Under the pieces are notes generated by a model. That model was not told the origin of the DNA, made no database searches, and was given only the letters and a program-made list of their open reading frames with translations. From assembly GCA_036426205.1 (NCBI GenBank), contig CM071570.1, positions 52,374,984 to 52,438,983 on the forward strand: a stretch of DNA of 64,000 nt, given 5' to 3'. Of this stretch, positions 1 to 14,255 are shown piece after piece. The stretch's first letter is position 1. Each line of letters starts with the position of its first letter. The position numbers and the translations under genes are program-made. Origin of the DNA: Ascaphus truei (taxonomy: Eukaryota > Chordata > Amphibia > Anura > Ascaphidae).

Positions 1-579
1 CCTTAAAAAAAACCTAACAAAAAATACAATACATTACAATAAAATAATTAAAAAAAAAATATTTGCCAAAAATGGATTGCTTGTCACTGTGCTTATCTAT
101 ACATAGATAGGGGCATAGATAAACACATTGGCAGTCAATTAGCAAACTAAAAAAAATACACAATAAAATAAAAGCCAATTCATGTGTTTATTACCTTTGC
201 TGTCTTCTCCCCTGTCCTACTCCGGCACCAGCTCTTGCCTCACAACGCAATGCTCCTCAACAGTCGATGCGAAGAAGTCCATGATCATATGTTGATTGAA
301 GAGACATCTCTGATAAGTTCTTTCCTCCTTTCTTTCCTTCTTTCTTCTTTCTTTTCTTCTGTCTTCTCTGCTGTATAATCCAAAAGGGGCCATCGATGTT
401 GCCCCATCGTCTTCTTGGCTTCAAATGAGACGGGACAGGCTTTATAGAAGGCCTGTGATGTCACATTTGAGTGTCAAATGGTACACTCCCAATCCGATTG
501 TTCCTTTTTTTTTTTTTTAAGGATGTGACATCATCAAAAAGGGAGGGACGCCAGCAAATCAGGTAGTATATGCTTCCCT

Positions 580-810
580 CCCTTTATGATGACATCACTT
601 CACCAAAAACAAAATGACAGCCATCACATGGTCACAACCAATCGGATTGGTGTATATACCATGAGATGCCTTTCCTTTTTTGGAGTGCTCTGGCGTCATC
701 AGAAATGGAGAGAGGCATTCAACCTGATTGTCTATCTTACCCCCCTTTTTGATGGCATCACAAGGAAAGGCATCACATGGTATATACACCAATCAGATTG
801 GTTGATGACC
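580..810. repeat. Imperfect inverted repeat with CCAAT motifs
   Basis: Arms at about 632-680 and 766-806 pair (CAACCAATCGGATTGGTG with CACCAATCAGATTGGTTG, and the ATGCCTTTCC block). Two further loci, 13690-13910 and 60860-61060, have the same plan: ATTGGTT/AACCAAT motifs beside CACATGGTA. This suggests the terminal part of one DNA transposon family. Confidence 0.5.
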
Positions 811-2640
811 AAGTGATGGCTACCATTTTTTTTGTTGATGACCAAGTGTAGATGGCATAGGCATCTCTGATGGTGGAGGAGGATGGGGAGTATCCACTAT
901 TTGGAAAATCCATGAAGTGGCCAGGGACTCCATGGAGGTTCTGGGGATAGAGAGCATGGATAGAAAGCATGGAGGAGGCACTGATAGTCTCCAGGCCCTG
1001 TTGTATTGCCCAGGTGAGCTCAGTAACAGATATGGTACTTTGGGTTATACTGTTGATCACAGCACTGCTGTGATGGTGCATGGTGTTAATCAGGACCCAG
1101 TACCTACGCATGTCATGGAAGACCAGAACTTAACACTGGGATCAAGGCACCAAACAGGACAAAGCAGTTCAATAAAGAGTATTTATTCCCGCCGGAGCCA
1201 GCAAGCACAACACAAAACAACACAAAACACAGATCAGAACTATACTCAATAAAACAGGGGCATACGGGCGGAATCCTAGCTGATTTGGTGCCGAGCCCCA
1301 CATTGATGGCTTACCCAGGGTTTGCTTCCCCAATCCAATCTATTTGCTTCCCTATTCTACCGTCCAGACCTCTCTGGTACATTTTGCGGTTGAGCAGTTT
1401 CAAATGCTTTCTGCTTCTCCAGTAACTCACAGTTCCGTAGCACAAAATCACTTTTGAATCTCCCGCTTGTTTAGGCTCCCATCCTCATTTTCAGGTGTCT
1501 CTGGCACAGACTGGGAGCACACCGTTCACCTCCACGTCAGGATCAGAATGAGCTATAGAACCCAGCTGGAGGCAAGCGGAGGAGAGTTAAAGTGCTTTGG
1601 ATGGAAATACAAACGGGTTGATGGGAACAGTGCCTACCAGCGGGAGCTTGGCAATGCTTTTCCCGGGTAGCAGGCTATCCCCCCCTGGGTTGGTGCCGCT
1701 CTGGCTGGGGGAACAGCCAAATGTTCTGCTTTTCAGACAGATGGCCCCCCTGCCACTCTCTTCTTTTTTCCCTGCACCTCTCTTCCATCTCCAGTCCAAG
1801 CAATAGCCATTTCTCCAGACATGTGGACGGCACAAAGGGTTTCTCAGCCCTGCATTAACCTTTATTATGCTGGGCCCCTTTCCATCACAGTGCTGTCCAG
1901 CTTCGAAATGGGGCTGTACATCTAGCTCTGACGGCAGCCTACTTGCTCAATACGGTCAAGCTGGGCTGTGATCTTGGCAACTCCTGAATGCTGCATGTCC
2001 ATCAGTTTCTGCTAGTACTTCATGAGCTTTAAATGAGTGAGTGGTGGGTTCTGGCTCTCTGGTCCAGCAGGAGTGACTGAACAGCAAGCAGCAGGGATAG
2101 CTGTGGGGCAGTCATGTGTGCAGCCTTGGGGTGCAGCTGAGGGGGCAGCCACTGGTGCGGCTGAATCAGCTGGTGCATCATCTATGCTCTCCTCCATGAC
2201 CTTCATGAGGAAGAGGATCACAGTAGGCTCTTCTTCAAACACTGGCTATAGAGCTTCGGGCACAGGATGTGCCGCAGTAGCCAAACGCCGTCTGTATGAT
2301 GGTCCTGAAAAAGAAATACATAATATAATCAAATACATTCATACAGAACATGGGTACATATAATCACATTTAGATAAATTTGCACGAAAAAAAACCTTTT
2401 TGATTGTCTCTTTATTTTTATAACATTTTAACAGTAGAATATATGTAGAACCTGATCTACAAACTGTTGCAAATCTTTATAAGGTCTTTGTTCCCATGCA
2501 CATGAATGGGAGCTGAGGCATGCTATAGTTTATAACCCTTTTGTAGAACAGTAACATTTACGTAGAGTGACCTTTCCTTTTGAATTATGTCCTGGGCACT
2601 AAGTTATGCAATGTACTTTAATATAGCCTATTTCTAACAT
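800..2640 (-). pseudogene. Decayed Harbinger-like accessory (Myb-type) gene, copy 1, second exon
   Basis: On the minus strand an acceptor (ctttttcag) precedes an exon starting GACCATCA at 2304. The exon codes a proline/alanine-rich stretch (EEEPTVIL.., APADSAAPVAAPSAAP), then a short helical segment (KLMDMQ..ITAQLDRIEQ). After the insertion at 1111-1900 it continues with the segment ending SVTELTWAIQQGLET. The copy at 23760-24530 aligns with it, including about 150 bases of intron upstream of the acceptor. Such proline-rich tails follow the Myb domain in PIF/Harbinger accessory proteins, so that assignment is my best guess. Stops and frameshifts are present. Confidence 0.5.
1111..1900 (-). 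mobile_element. LTR-like insertion (TGTCATGG-start family)
   Basis: The segment interrupts the accessory ORF. It begins TGTCATGG and soon carries a TTCAATAAAGAGTATTTATT block, closely resembling the start of the LTR-like segment at 54481. The right end is not fixed; 1920 (..GTACA) is one possibility. No target duplication was found. I read it as a solo LTR in minus orientation, with low confidence about the boundaries. Confidence 0.35.
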
Positions 2641-2849
2641 GATTGCAATGGCTAAAATCATAACCCGGGAATGCATTTAAATCGGAAGATGATTTGAGGG
2701 ACACCGGTAAATAGGTAAAGCAGTGTGGTGATCGTTAGCAGAAAGAGAGCAAGGAGATTCATCTGTGAACTTGAATATTATAAACAGGTTTGTGATGTTG
2801 AATAGTGTTTTGTAATCTTATGAGTTCACACATATAAGCATGTTATATA

Positions 2850-3022
2850 TGTAACCCTGCTTCCTATCGCTAGCAAGCGGCTACCATGTGCTGTGTTACC
2901 TGTAGGCTCACAGGGCCTAAGTCTCTGCCACGGAGAGCCTGGTGTTACTCGCGCAATACTATATTGGATGCAGCGCCTCAACCTGCGATGGCTCCCACCA
3001 GAGGGGGAGTGGTTCCTCGCAG

Positions 3023-3053
<31 letters not shown>

Positions 3054-4351
3054 CACTCCACACGTAGGTAAAACAATCAATGACTTTACTGGCAGGCAAT
3101 CTTATACCCATGTACATATATTAACCGGTGTCCCTCCCTAGAGGCGACACTATACACGGCGTCATGCAAGACGCTACCTCCACCTCCTCCTTCACCTCCA
3201 CAGTAAGAATGATATGTGTGACTGCGCAGCCACTATGTCCCGTGTGAGTGTGATAGGCCTTGTTGGTGCACTTGTAGATTTAGAGTACCTGCCGAGCACT
3301 CCCGTGCTCGGATCTGCAACTGGCTTCACAAAGGATCCGGCGACCGAAGAACCCCGGAACACCTCTCCAGGACGATCCCACCAGGATAGCCTCTGCAGCC
3401 GCAACGAAGAATGGCGCCCAACCTTCTGCACGGATGCGCAGCGTAACCAAAGAAGTCCTTTACTGACTCCGTGAACCAACGTGACACTCGCTGTACTATA
3501 GGCCGTCCCTACAGCACAGCAACCTTGCATGACTTTAGGGGAAAACTCCTAGGGCCTATGGGGTCGCCTATCCTATGCAGGTAGGTCCCTGACCACCTGC
3601 ACCCACACTACTAGTAACGCGGGCCCTGGGCAATGGTCCCCGGATTGGTTACCGCTATGACCCCCCCCCAGTTGCCTCACGCTACCTGCCTCTCCTAATC
3701 CCTGCAGCAACGCACTACAACCTGACACGACGCCCTCTTGGCCGCCCTCACAGCACTGACCGCTGATACCGGACAATAAGGCACCTTCCGAACCTAAGGG
3801 CAGCGTCCTTAACCTAGGGCCGTCCCTTATCAATTACCCACTAGCCTGAGGGTGAGTTGGGGCCTATCTAAGATTGGGAAACCTACCTGTGCAGGAGCTT
3901 CACTTGCTCCCTACACATTTCCTGCTCCCTTTTAGCTCCCAGCTCCAACTGCCGTTCTGAAGTGCGCGAAAAGTATCTATTCTCCCCCTCTAGGGAGATC
4001 CTAAGCCCTATTGGCTCCCTGGCATCACGTAGGCCGCGCAGAGGCTCAGGGGACTCGTAGTCCCTGCCTAGAGCCTTCCCTGGTAGGCTAGGGTTTCGCG
4101 GGCTCTCCTCGCGCTGTCCTGCGCATGCGCGATCTTCAGGGCCGCCGGGGACTTACTGCGCATGCGCGACCTGCATCAAGATGGCGGCGCCCTGCTCGGG
4201 AACCGCCGGGGACCGCCGGAACGGCAAAGCGCTCCCTGCACTGGCCCCCACCCTCCAGGAGTGCCGGTGGGTCCAGCGAGTGACCCGCGGCAGCGGAGGA
4301 AACAGGGGAGGGGTCGCGGGACAGCAGACACCCACGGGGGACCTGAGTACA
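2850..4351 (-). mobile_element. Solo LTR, gypsy-like family, copy A
   Basis: The segment begins TGTAAC and ends TACA on the plus strand, with a 4-base duplication TATA at 2846-2849 and 4352-4355. It shares a block near its left end with four other LTRs in the window (GGCTCACAGG.., GGAGAGCCTGG.., CAGCGCCTC). The LTR at 44180-45277 carries this block next to a gag gene, which identifies the family and shows that copy A lies on the minus strand. The U3 end (4100-4200) is GC-rich. No internal genes are attached, as expected after LTR-LTR recombination. Confidence 0.75.
4120..4188. promoter_or_regulatory. Paired NRF1-like sites and a YY1-like site in LTR A
   Basis: TGCGCATGCGC occurs at 4120-4130 and again at 4157-4167, a palindrome matching the NRF1 consensus. 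AAGATGGCGGC at 4178-4188 matches a strong YY1 site. LTR B has the same pair of NRF1-like sites, and LTRs C and D have one each, so the arrangement is a family feature and likely part of the promoter. Confidence 0.5.
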
Positions 4352-4423
4352 TATACAATATTTAGCAAAGTACTCGTCACCTGTATGTGTGAGTGCACGG
4401 CAAATATGACAGGATGTCATATG

Positions 4424-5050
4424 ACAATGTTTATTTATTTATAAAAATTTTTTACCAGGAAGTAATACATTCAGAATGTTCTAATCAGGTGTTTATCTCA
4501 ATGATCGGAACTAGATGACTCAGTGCAGGTCTGACTCTTCACGTTTCGCACCTGTGACTCCTCAGGAGTCTTTAATTAGACTATGATTATGACTGCTTGC
4601 TTACACTCTCTTTAATTAAGTAAACAATGAGATATCAATCCTATCCAATAAATGAATATACTCTGCTGTTGATATGGCAAAATAAATAATACAAAATCAT
4701 CCATTCATTTTAATTTAAACACACACATATAAAAAAAACATACATATAAAGAAAAAAGTGTAAGAACACCCAGAATTAGTGATGAATCCCCACACTTCTT
4801 ATTACAAATTCAATTAAAATGATAACACATCACACATAAGCAATGTTTACTTCACACACCATTTTAGAACTGGAATAACTATTCTATGCAATCCTAATGT
4901 CTCTAAAAATATTCATCACTACAATTTACATTTACCTTTTAATTCCCCAGACATTCAGTAATATCTCCTCAGTCAGAATTGTGCTGCAGGACATACTTGA
5001 AAACGAGAGGTATCTCCCAATGTATGGTTTCCTGGTTTAATATTTTGCAA
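4424..5050. repeat. Two fragments of a retroposon tail in inverted orientation
   Basis: The plus-strand fragment at 4424-4475 (TTTATTTATAAAAATTTTTT, ACCAGGAAGTAATACATT) and a minus-strand fragment at about 4985-5045 (CAGGACATACTTGAAAACG, GAGAGGTATCTC) look like parts of one short interspersed sequence. Related pieces occur near 2570 and 23470. Class is not established. Confidence 0.35.
4535..4572 (-). ncRNA. Hammerhead-ribozyme-like motif 2
   Basis: On the minus strand: CTGAGGA, a short stem (CAC/GTG around AG), then CGAAACGTG. The CUGANGA and GAAA boxes are intact, and a G-C pair can close the stem beside a bulged T. It is one of about ten such motifs in the window. Confidence 0.4.
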
Positions 5051-5502
5051 ATCAATAGTTTACAACTAAATAGACTTTGTGGGAATATGCAGTTGCAATT
5101 CATCAGAATGAGTAAAGTGAGGTGGATTACATTTCAATTAAGGATTGTATTTTTTTTTTTTTAAAGCTATAGAATGATCATTTACAAAGGTGTTTCACTT
5201 TTAGTTTGTGCTTCTGATTCAGGTCAAATGTCCAAATTCATACATGTACAGTATATCATTCAGATATTTTTAAATGAGCTATTTTGTTCTGGCTAATTTT
5301 CTAATACATTTGTGAAAATAAACAACTTGAAGCTCTGGTCAGCACTGTGATGTGTTGAAAGTATTTCATGGCAATTTACAGTATGTCAGAAGCTTGACTT
5401 CATTCTTTGATGTGATATACCATTCTAATTCTCTATTACAGCTGATTTGAAGTATGCATTCTGTATAAGCCATGTGTTATACAAGCATATAGTTCTTGTT
5501 AA

Positions 5503-6360
<858 letters not shown>

Positions 6361-6722
6361 TGATTTCTTATTCTGCAGTGTGAGATTGGTAACGGTGACG
6401 TCCCACATACAGTAGGACCAAGTTCAACTTATGAGTGAGATATATTATAGTGGTTGTAAGTACTGTAGGTGATTGAAACAGACACGAGAAATTGAATTTG
6501 AAATCATTTTTGACGGTAATGTTTGTCAGATTTGTACTCTGAACTTTAGAACGGCAGATTGCATGTTTATGGTATTATGAAAGTTATCTTTTCTACGTAC
6601 ATTAGGTTTTTTTTATTATTATTATTTTTCATGACAAGTATCTATTTGAGTGGTATTGGACTTCATTGTGAATACAAATTCCTACGCCTAATAGTATCTA
6701 CAATTCTTCACTTCTATGTTGA

Positions 6723-7007
<285 letters not shown>

Positions 7008-7212
7008 TAGATTAAAGGTATTTTGTCGCAGCTTCAATCGATTTTAGAAAAATTGTTATTACGGCTTATAGAACATGAAGTCACTTGTGTTGTTGTTGTT
7101 GGAAGCAGTTAATCATGTTATAGTAGGGATAGGCTAGTTGTTACGTTCTTTGAATATCAGGCTAGGTCAACATTATGACTTTTCATGGAGAATAGATACT
7201 CAAAACGAGCTC

Positions 7213-7677
7213 TTAAAGGAGCAATCCAAGTCATTGATTATTTTTTTTTGCAAAGTTTTTCCCCCCCAGAGGATTGAAGCAGGGGGTCTCCGGATCTGAA
7301 CCCCATTAATTTCAGCTCCAGAGCCCCCATTCTTACAGGGATACTTACCTCCAAAGGGGGTGCCGTTATCCCTCTGCTTTTTAAAGCTCCTGCTTCCCGC
7401 GGGCCAATAGGAAGTCGCACCGATGATGCCCCATCTTCCTATTGGCCTGCAGGGCACGGGAGCTTTGAAAAGCGACCATTACATGATCCCTGGTAGCCAA
7501 GCAGGGCGGTTACCTACTATGGAGGTAAGTGTCTCCGGAACCAGGGGATCCTCGGAGCTGAAATTAAAAAGGTTCTGCTCCAGAGACCCCCTGCTTCAAT
7601 ACAATGTTAAAAAAAAAAAACAACTTTGCAAAACAAATCGCCGGCTTGGGTTGCCTCTAAGTAGCAACGTTCCTTAA
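7213..7677. mobile_element. T2/Kolobok-type MITE inside an ANKEF1 intron
   Basis: The element is bounded by TTAA on both sides (7213-7216 and 7674-7677). Its left end reads TTAAAGGAG, matching the TTAAAGGRR terminus described for the T2 MITEs of Xenopus, which belong with Kolobok transposons. The right end in reverse reads TTAAGGAACG, so that arm has drifted. The arms continue inward as an imperfect inverted repeat: a T-run with a CAAAG core, then GAAGCAGGGGGTCTC. It carries no ORF. The GGGGTCTCYGG..TTAATTTCAGCTCC core recurs near 12350, 38390, 51130 and 58430. Confidence 0.7.
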
Positions 7678-7882
7678 GTGAATGAACTGTCATGTGCTCT
7701 GGCTTGCGCCGAATGATGAACACACTTGAAAAGTGTGAATAGGCTGAAGGTGAGGCATAAGGAGCATCATGGGACCACTAGGGAGGTCGGTTCTCAGGGA
7801 CAAAGAAAGCAATCTTACCCCTGTCAGCTCATCCGTCCTGGGTCCTAAGCCTGTTTCTAAATTACATTATAAAATATTTTGA

Positions 7883-8173
<291 letters not shown>

Positions 8174-8678
8174 TGAGTATTTCATCACAAAAATATCTAT
8201 GCAACATATAGTATGAGAATATTGCAATTTCATATCTGTCGATGTATGAGCCTTAGTTACAATCTAACCCTACAAATCTAGAGTTCTGCAATATGTACAA
8301 ATGCTTTGTAATAAAAAATGAGTGATGTACTGTAATGTTAAACCCTCGCAATATTAACAAGACTTTTCTTGACCCTACACGTGGCGTGATACAGGCTACG
8401 GTATGTCGATCAAGCATGTATGCTGGGTAAATAGCATTAGCAAAATGCATGCTGAATAGAGATAGCTACGTTTCTGTTACAGTATGCCAATTTAATTATT
8501 ATTTTGTTTGAATAGAAATAGAACGTTTGGTGCAGTTTATATTTATCTCGTATATAAATACAGGGTAGTAGTGAAGACACTTTTTTTGCATTACTAGTTT
8601 GTTGTAAGATGTTATGGATGTGTGTTTTAGATGTTCGGAAAAAAAAATAAAGTTTTTTTTTTAACCTTTAATTTGCAG

Positions 8679-8801
8679 GCTTCGGAACCCACCTTACTGC
8701 CTCTTTCTAATGAAAGAAAAAAGAGAAGTGTGGTTCATCAAAACACTCTAATAACTATGGGAGCTTTGAAAACAGTTGACATAACATTTGTGCCAAAATC
8801 G
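8679..8801 (+). CDS. ANKEF1: ANKEF1, short penultimate exon
   Basis: This 123-base exon codes 41 residues in phase 0, from the acceptor aatttgcag to the donor tcg|gtaaga. The peptide starts ASEPTLLPLSNERKKRS and ends TVDITFVPKS. It has no domain I can name. The clean phase-0 boundaries on both sides and the agreement with the neighbouring exons support it. Confidence 0.85.
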
Positions 8802-9752
8802 GTAAGAAAACTAAATGTAATACCTCTTCCCCTGGCCAACAGAAGACGGGCCACACCAACACAACTTCTTCTTTGGAATGTTCAGACCACATTCCCAAAG
8901 AGGCACAAATTTATCCTTTGCTGTCACTTTCATGGCAATACATTTGCTTTTGCCAAAGGACGCTCCCACCGCCACTTGGACCCGTTGAGTCACACATGAG
9001 GATACACACCCTGTCCCTTTAACATAGCTTAAGTGCTTACCCTCTTTCGAGGGCAGCTGGGAACCTATCCCTCTGGCAGCTATGGGGTCATACTCTAAGG
9101 CGCTATCACTGAGGAGCCTATGGGGAAGTTCATTGCCATCCCGTCTTGTGGGTAGGACGCACCTGAGGGTCAAATAGAGAGACCCTATAATTGGTAGTGA
9201 CATTTCCCTGTCTGGAAAATAACACAGGGGCTTCTACCCTAGTTACATAATATAAAACTGTATACATATTTACAGGCGAGACCCCCTACTCTGGTTCCTC
9301 CTGGGATATGAGGGTGGAGTTCTTCTCCCCTCCTATTTATGACCTTTCTCCCTACCCTTATATCTGGGCAGAAGAGGGGCAAGGCTTAGTCTATGCCGAG
9401 TCACCCTAGACCATGCAGCACATTCTATAAAGAAGGTGGGGCCAGTCACCTGCCCGGTCACTTTGCAACATATTATCTAAGGGCCATTACTAGAAGTTAA
9501 CTCTTTAACTTCTTTTTAACCGCTTAGATTGAATGGGAGATTGAATAGGATTCCACAGGGGTGCTACATAAATATTAGATAACACTGAGAAAGAGTTATT
9601 GGAGTTTGGTATATTTGTAGATTCCTCATTAGAAATCATGAGGTAATATTCTAATGCATATTTTATCGTACAGGAGGCTTCAAATAAATACAGGACCGCT
9701 TCAAATGTATTGTCTTTTTCAGTCCTGTTGTTTTTTTTAAAAATCAGGTTAA

Positions 9753-9935
<183 letters not shown>

Positions 9936-11150
9936 GTGGAGCAAGAGGGCATAATCAGCTGGACAAAAAGAAAACCTGTATCTTTGTTTGTAACAAAATC
10001 ATGTGTATAAACATGGTAATAATGTACCGTATGAACTGAGAAAAAACGACTGTATCAGTAAAAAGTGAGTAGCCAGGTTATGTTATACATTATTAAAAAA
10101 TAATTTCAGTATTTCTTTTGGACTTTCTTTTTGTTCCCTTATAGAGCACTATGACATATTTATTTGTGTCTTAAGAATTTTATTACACAACCAATTTTGT
10201 TTTCAGTTTTTTAATTCTATTCTAATGTAAGAAACTTGCTTTTTAAATTGACACAGATCATTAACCGGATATGTGTACGCTACCTCAGACTACATTATTA
10301 CATTTTTAAACAAGGGGCAGAACTATGAACAGAAACATTGAATTTATTACATCCCATAATTATATGTTGTATTTTTTCCTAACTATACCTTCTCTCACAC
10401 CCCAAATTGCAAGATGGTATACACAGGGCAAAGAACATGCACATTACCTTAATACATTGAAGCAAAGAGATGTATGAGCAAATGCCCTGGTCCATAAAAC
10501 CAATATTTGACATTTGTCACCGAATGCCCAAATGAATCAGTAAGAATGGAAAAAAAAAAAAAAGTGAAATAATTGTGTTATTATGAACATCCGAATCACA
10601 GAAAAAACACACAGTATTTTGAGGTGTATGCCTCATACTAATCAAGGAGCTTAAAATGTAATGAGCAGAGCAGTACAGTACACTGAAAAAAAGCAATGGG
10701 TGCTCAAAATGTTCCTGTCTATAAAATCACCATCATTCGTATTAGTGTTTCAGAGCAAATATCTCAAGAGTTTTTTTTACATACAATTATAGAAGTGCTA
10801 CTCTAAAGGCTGGCAGTTAATGAAACCACACTGTTTTTATGATGAAAATATACTGTACTGTACTTAAACAACTATATGAAATTGATATTATGTGTTATTT
10901 CTGAGTATTACCTGTTTCAACTAAAAGTTTTCAGCCTGGCAAATTTTAATCTAAATAATAACATGGTACATAGAAAGCCTCCAGTATTTATCACCAAGCT
11001 AACATGTCTCAGAAATATATTCTATTAGGAAGATGTGTATCTTGTAAAGAATGCATTTGTGATTATCTATTCAAATTGTGTATAACACAATTCACAATTG
11101 TAAATATTACATTATCTTTCCTGTATTAAAGTAATTTCAGTTTTGTTAAG
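9936..11150 (+). other. ANKEF1: Probable 3' UTR of ANKEF1
   Basis: AT-rich sequence without ORFs follows the ANKEF1 stop. Two ATTAAA hexamers could end the transcript: 10092-10097 (short UTR) and 11125-11130, the latter followed by a T-rich stretch (long UTR). No repeat family was recognised here. The end point is inferred. Confidence 0.5.
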
Positions 11151-11369
11151 AAGATATGCAGTGTGTTGCTTTAAAAAAAAACAAAAAAACTATCATCTGT
11201 TCCAGCCTCTATCATACAGTAAATATGGAAATTGTGTCGTGTTATACATTTGAAGCACTTTTCTTAGTTATATTGGATTCATGACAACTGAGACCTGGCA
11301 GTTTCTGAAGGACAAAAATAGCCACTAATGGTAAAAACCACAAACATTATACGTAAATGTAAATGTATG

Positions 11370-11402
11370 TGTCCGTATATATATATATATATATATATAT
11401 AC
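11370..11402. repeat. (AT)n microsatellite
   Basis: An uninterrupted run of AT dinucleotides of about 25 bases. The rest of 11150-11970 is AT-rich with nothing recognised except the motif at 11933. Confidence 0.9.
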
Positions 11403-11932
11403 AGTATGTGTCCTAAGCACCTGCTTCCATAGCTCCTCCGATCACTTCCTATAATTACCTGGCACTATCTTGGTACATGACTCCAGTTTTTGATAAAAGA
11501 AAGCATGTATTGCTATTCTGCACCATTTTTTGATGTGCATGCAAAAATGACAAACGTTTTTGTACACCTGGTGCAGAGAGCAGAAAGGCCACCTTAACCT
11601 GGTCGAGTTATCGATGAAAGGAAATTAAAGGGAGGAAACCTGATGCACAGAATGGGATACATCTCATTATGTTCAGTTTTACGGAACTACAGCACATATT
11701 TTATTTTCAGTTTTTAAATACTAAATAATATGTGAACGCATTTTACTCTAAGGACCAGTATTTACCTTTGTGAGAAGAACCCAGAGCAGAACCCAATGCA
11801 AAAGAGAATACAGCAATATATTCATCCAAAAAGAAAAAATAAACTATTTTTCGTACAAATCTTATTTGCAAAAAAAAATAAACGTAAAAAGCACATCATA
11901 CGCTGCCCTCCTAACAGACCCACCTCCTATGG

Positions 11933-11972
11933 GACGCGTTTCGCATCCACAAATTTCACTTTCACAAAGGAT
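11933..11972 (-). ncRNA. Degenerate hammerhead-like motif 3
   Basis: The minus strand reads GTGAAAG..., a drifted first box, then ATGCGAAACGCGTCC. The second box is intact and the first is not, so this is probably a dead copy. It is kept because GAAACGCGT is shared with motif 1. Confidence 0.3.
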
Positions 11973-12330
11973 ACAGGGCCTCATTCAGAAAGCCTCGATA
12001 AAGCCCTTATCGAGCACTTATCGACCAAAATGGCTACTCGTATTCAGAAAGCCTCGATAAGTGCTCGATAACGGCCTGTATCGACGCAAAATTTTATGAT
12101 CCAAAGAAAATCGGCAATTGAGCGGCGACCAGCCGCTTATCGACCATTTTCGGAAGGATCATAAACTCGCGCGATTCAGATACCCGCGAGTCAGCTGTCG
12201 TGGCCTATCGCAGCCCTAAAAGGCGTTCTTCTCCCCAAATCCAATACACCACAAAATTTGGGTAGATTGGTGGGGAGATGCCTCGATGAGCTGCGATGTG
12301 TCGGGACTTAGAAAAAATCAGGCCCTTTTC
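11973..12330. mobile_element. MITE with GGGCCTCATTCAGAAAGC end
   Basis: The left end reads AGGGCCTCATTCAGAAAGCC and the right end in reverse reads AAGGGCCTGATTTTTTC. A 19-base unit (ATTCAGAAAGCCTCGATAA) appears twice, near 11990 and 12041. No coding capacity was seen. Superfamily unknown. Confidence 0.45.
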
Positions 12331-13910
12331 CTGCCTCAGATTGATGCCAGGGGTCTCCGGAGCTGATAGCCATTAATAGCAGCTCCGGAGCCCCCCGGCA
12401 TGCATCCGATGCAGGAAAAATGCATTTACAGCAACTTCATTACCTTAGCGGCTAACCGCTAAGGCAATGAAGGGGTTAAACACCCATGCCAGGCTTACTG
12501 TGGCTAGCGAGGATGGGTGAAGGGGGAATTTGGCCCTTAGTGGCTGTTTAGGCCTTGCAGGGGGGTTTGCTGTGGACTTAACCCCTTCATTACCTTAGCG
12601 GTTAATACCGCTAGGGTAATAAAGGGGTTAACCCAACCGCTACCCACCCACAAGGTTTAGACACCCATCCTTAGGGCTAATGCCCCCTTCACCCATCCAT
12701 GAAGCCTAAGCACCCACCCCGGACTGACTATACCCACCCTGTACCCATTGAGTAGTAAGTGGTACATCATACCCATATAATAATAATATGGGCATGATAA
12801 GCCACTATAGCACTCAATGGGCACCCTAATTACAATACATTAATACACAAGACAGACAATAATAAAACATAATTAAACTAAAAAAAACACACTTCACTAA
12901 ATAAAAACAGTAGCCAGCTAACCCAATCAATACAAGCAATAACAACATCAACAATGAATTAATTAAACCATTAACCAATCAAACCAATTAATTCCTAAAC
13001 CAACTCAAAATGAATAGTAACACTAACCAATCAAAACAATTAATTAGTACAACATTAATGAATGTAAACATTAAAATACAAAGAAAGAAATTCTAACAAT
13101 ATCTGAAATAAGCATAAAATGCATTAGCTAACATAATACAACATTAACTACAAACGAACCACCAATCGCAAACATTTTATTACCATTAAGCATGAAAAAA
13201 CAAACAATCACAACCACATAATAAACTGAAATGAAAAAAGCAACAGCAATACCAAGCGAGAAATGCCCCCCAAATATTGTAATAATAATGTATTAATCTG
13301 TACCCTAAAGTGGGTACTTACCATTAGAAGCGGTGGTCCTCCGACTCCCGGGGTAACAGGAAGCTCACTTACCTTGAAGCCCTCCAACAGCATCCGATGC
13401 CATCCGCCATGAAGATCCTGATCAGGTACCCAAATCTTCTTTTTTCTTTCTTTAATCACCTTCTTCTATCTTCATCTGTAACCATTTCTTGGTCTTCTTA
13501 ATCTTCTATCTTCTTCTTGTAATTCAAAAAGCCTCATTGTAGATCCCAACCGATGTTGTCTCGTCGTCTTCTTGGGCTCAAATGAGGCGTCACAGCCTTA
13601 AATAGGGCTTGTGACGTCACATTTAGCCTCCAAATGATTAACAACCACCTGATTGGCTGTTAAAACCATGTTCCGACTTTAATTTTTTTTTGTTGACATG
13701 ACGTCACTTAAAGGGAATGATGCAGCCAATCAGAATGGCTGTGCTTAATTTGCCTTTAAGATGACGTCACGAAGCTGGCGTCACATGGTATTTCAGCCAA
13801 TCAGATCGTGGGAACCAATTCCACACTCTGATTTGGCTGAAATATCTTGTGACACCGGCCATCTTGGATTTAGTGACGTCATCTTAAAGGCAAATTAAGC
13901 ACAGCCATTC
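12330..13910. mobile_element. Large non-autonomous DNA transposon-like region
   Basis: It contains the GGGGTCTCCGGAGCTG core (12345), runs with GGTTAACCCC-type palindromes, and a 3' part resembling 390-500 (CGATGTTG, CGTCGTCTTCTTGG, then GACGTCACATTT). It ends with a palindrome whose arms at 13713-13770 and 13872-13912 share ATGACGTCAC and the GGCTGTGCTTAATTTGCC block. No ORF was supported. Confidence 0.4.
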
Positions 13911-14255
13911 TGGTATAACGTTCGGGGGGTTCGTTCACCTGTTTGTCAGTTGCAGCTTTCTCTTGGGAGTAATTGTGATACCATACAGTACACAAAACCC
14001 CAGCAAGCTCTTTTTGGGAACCCCTGAGCCCCCACAAAATATATATATGTATATAAGTGTCAAAAAGGAGTGCTATTGAATATACAGTTAGTTCTGGAAA
14101 TAATTGGACACTGGTACAAGTTTTGTTATTTCGGCGGTGTACCAAAATAAATTCAAGTTACAGTTAAATAATGAATATGGGGCTTAAAGTGCAGTCTATC
14201 AGCTTTAATTTAAGGATATTCACATCCAAATTGGAGGAAGGGTTTAGGAATTACG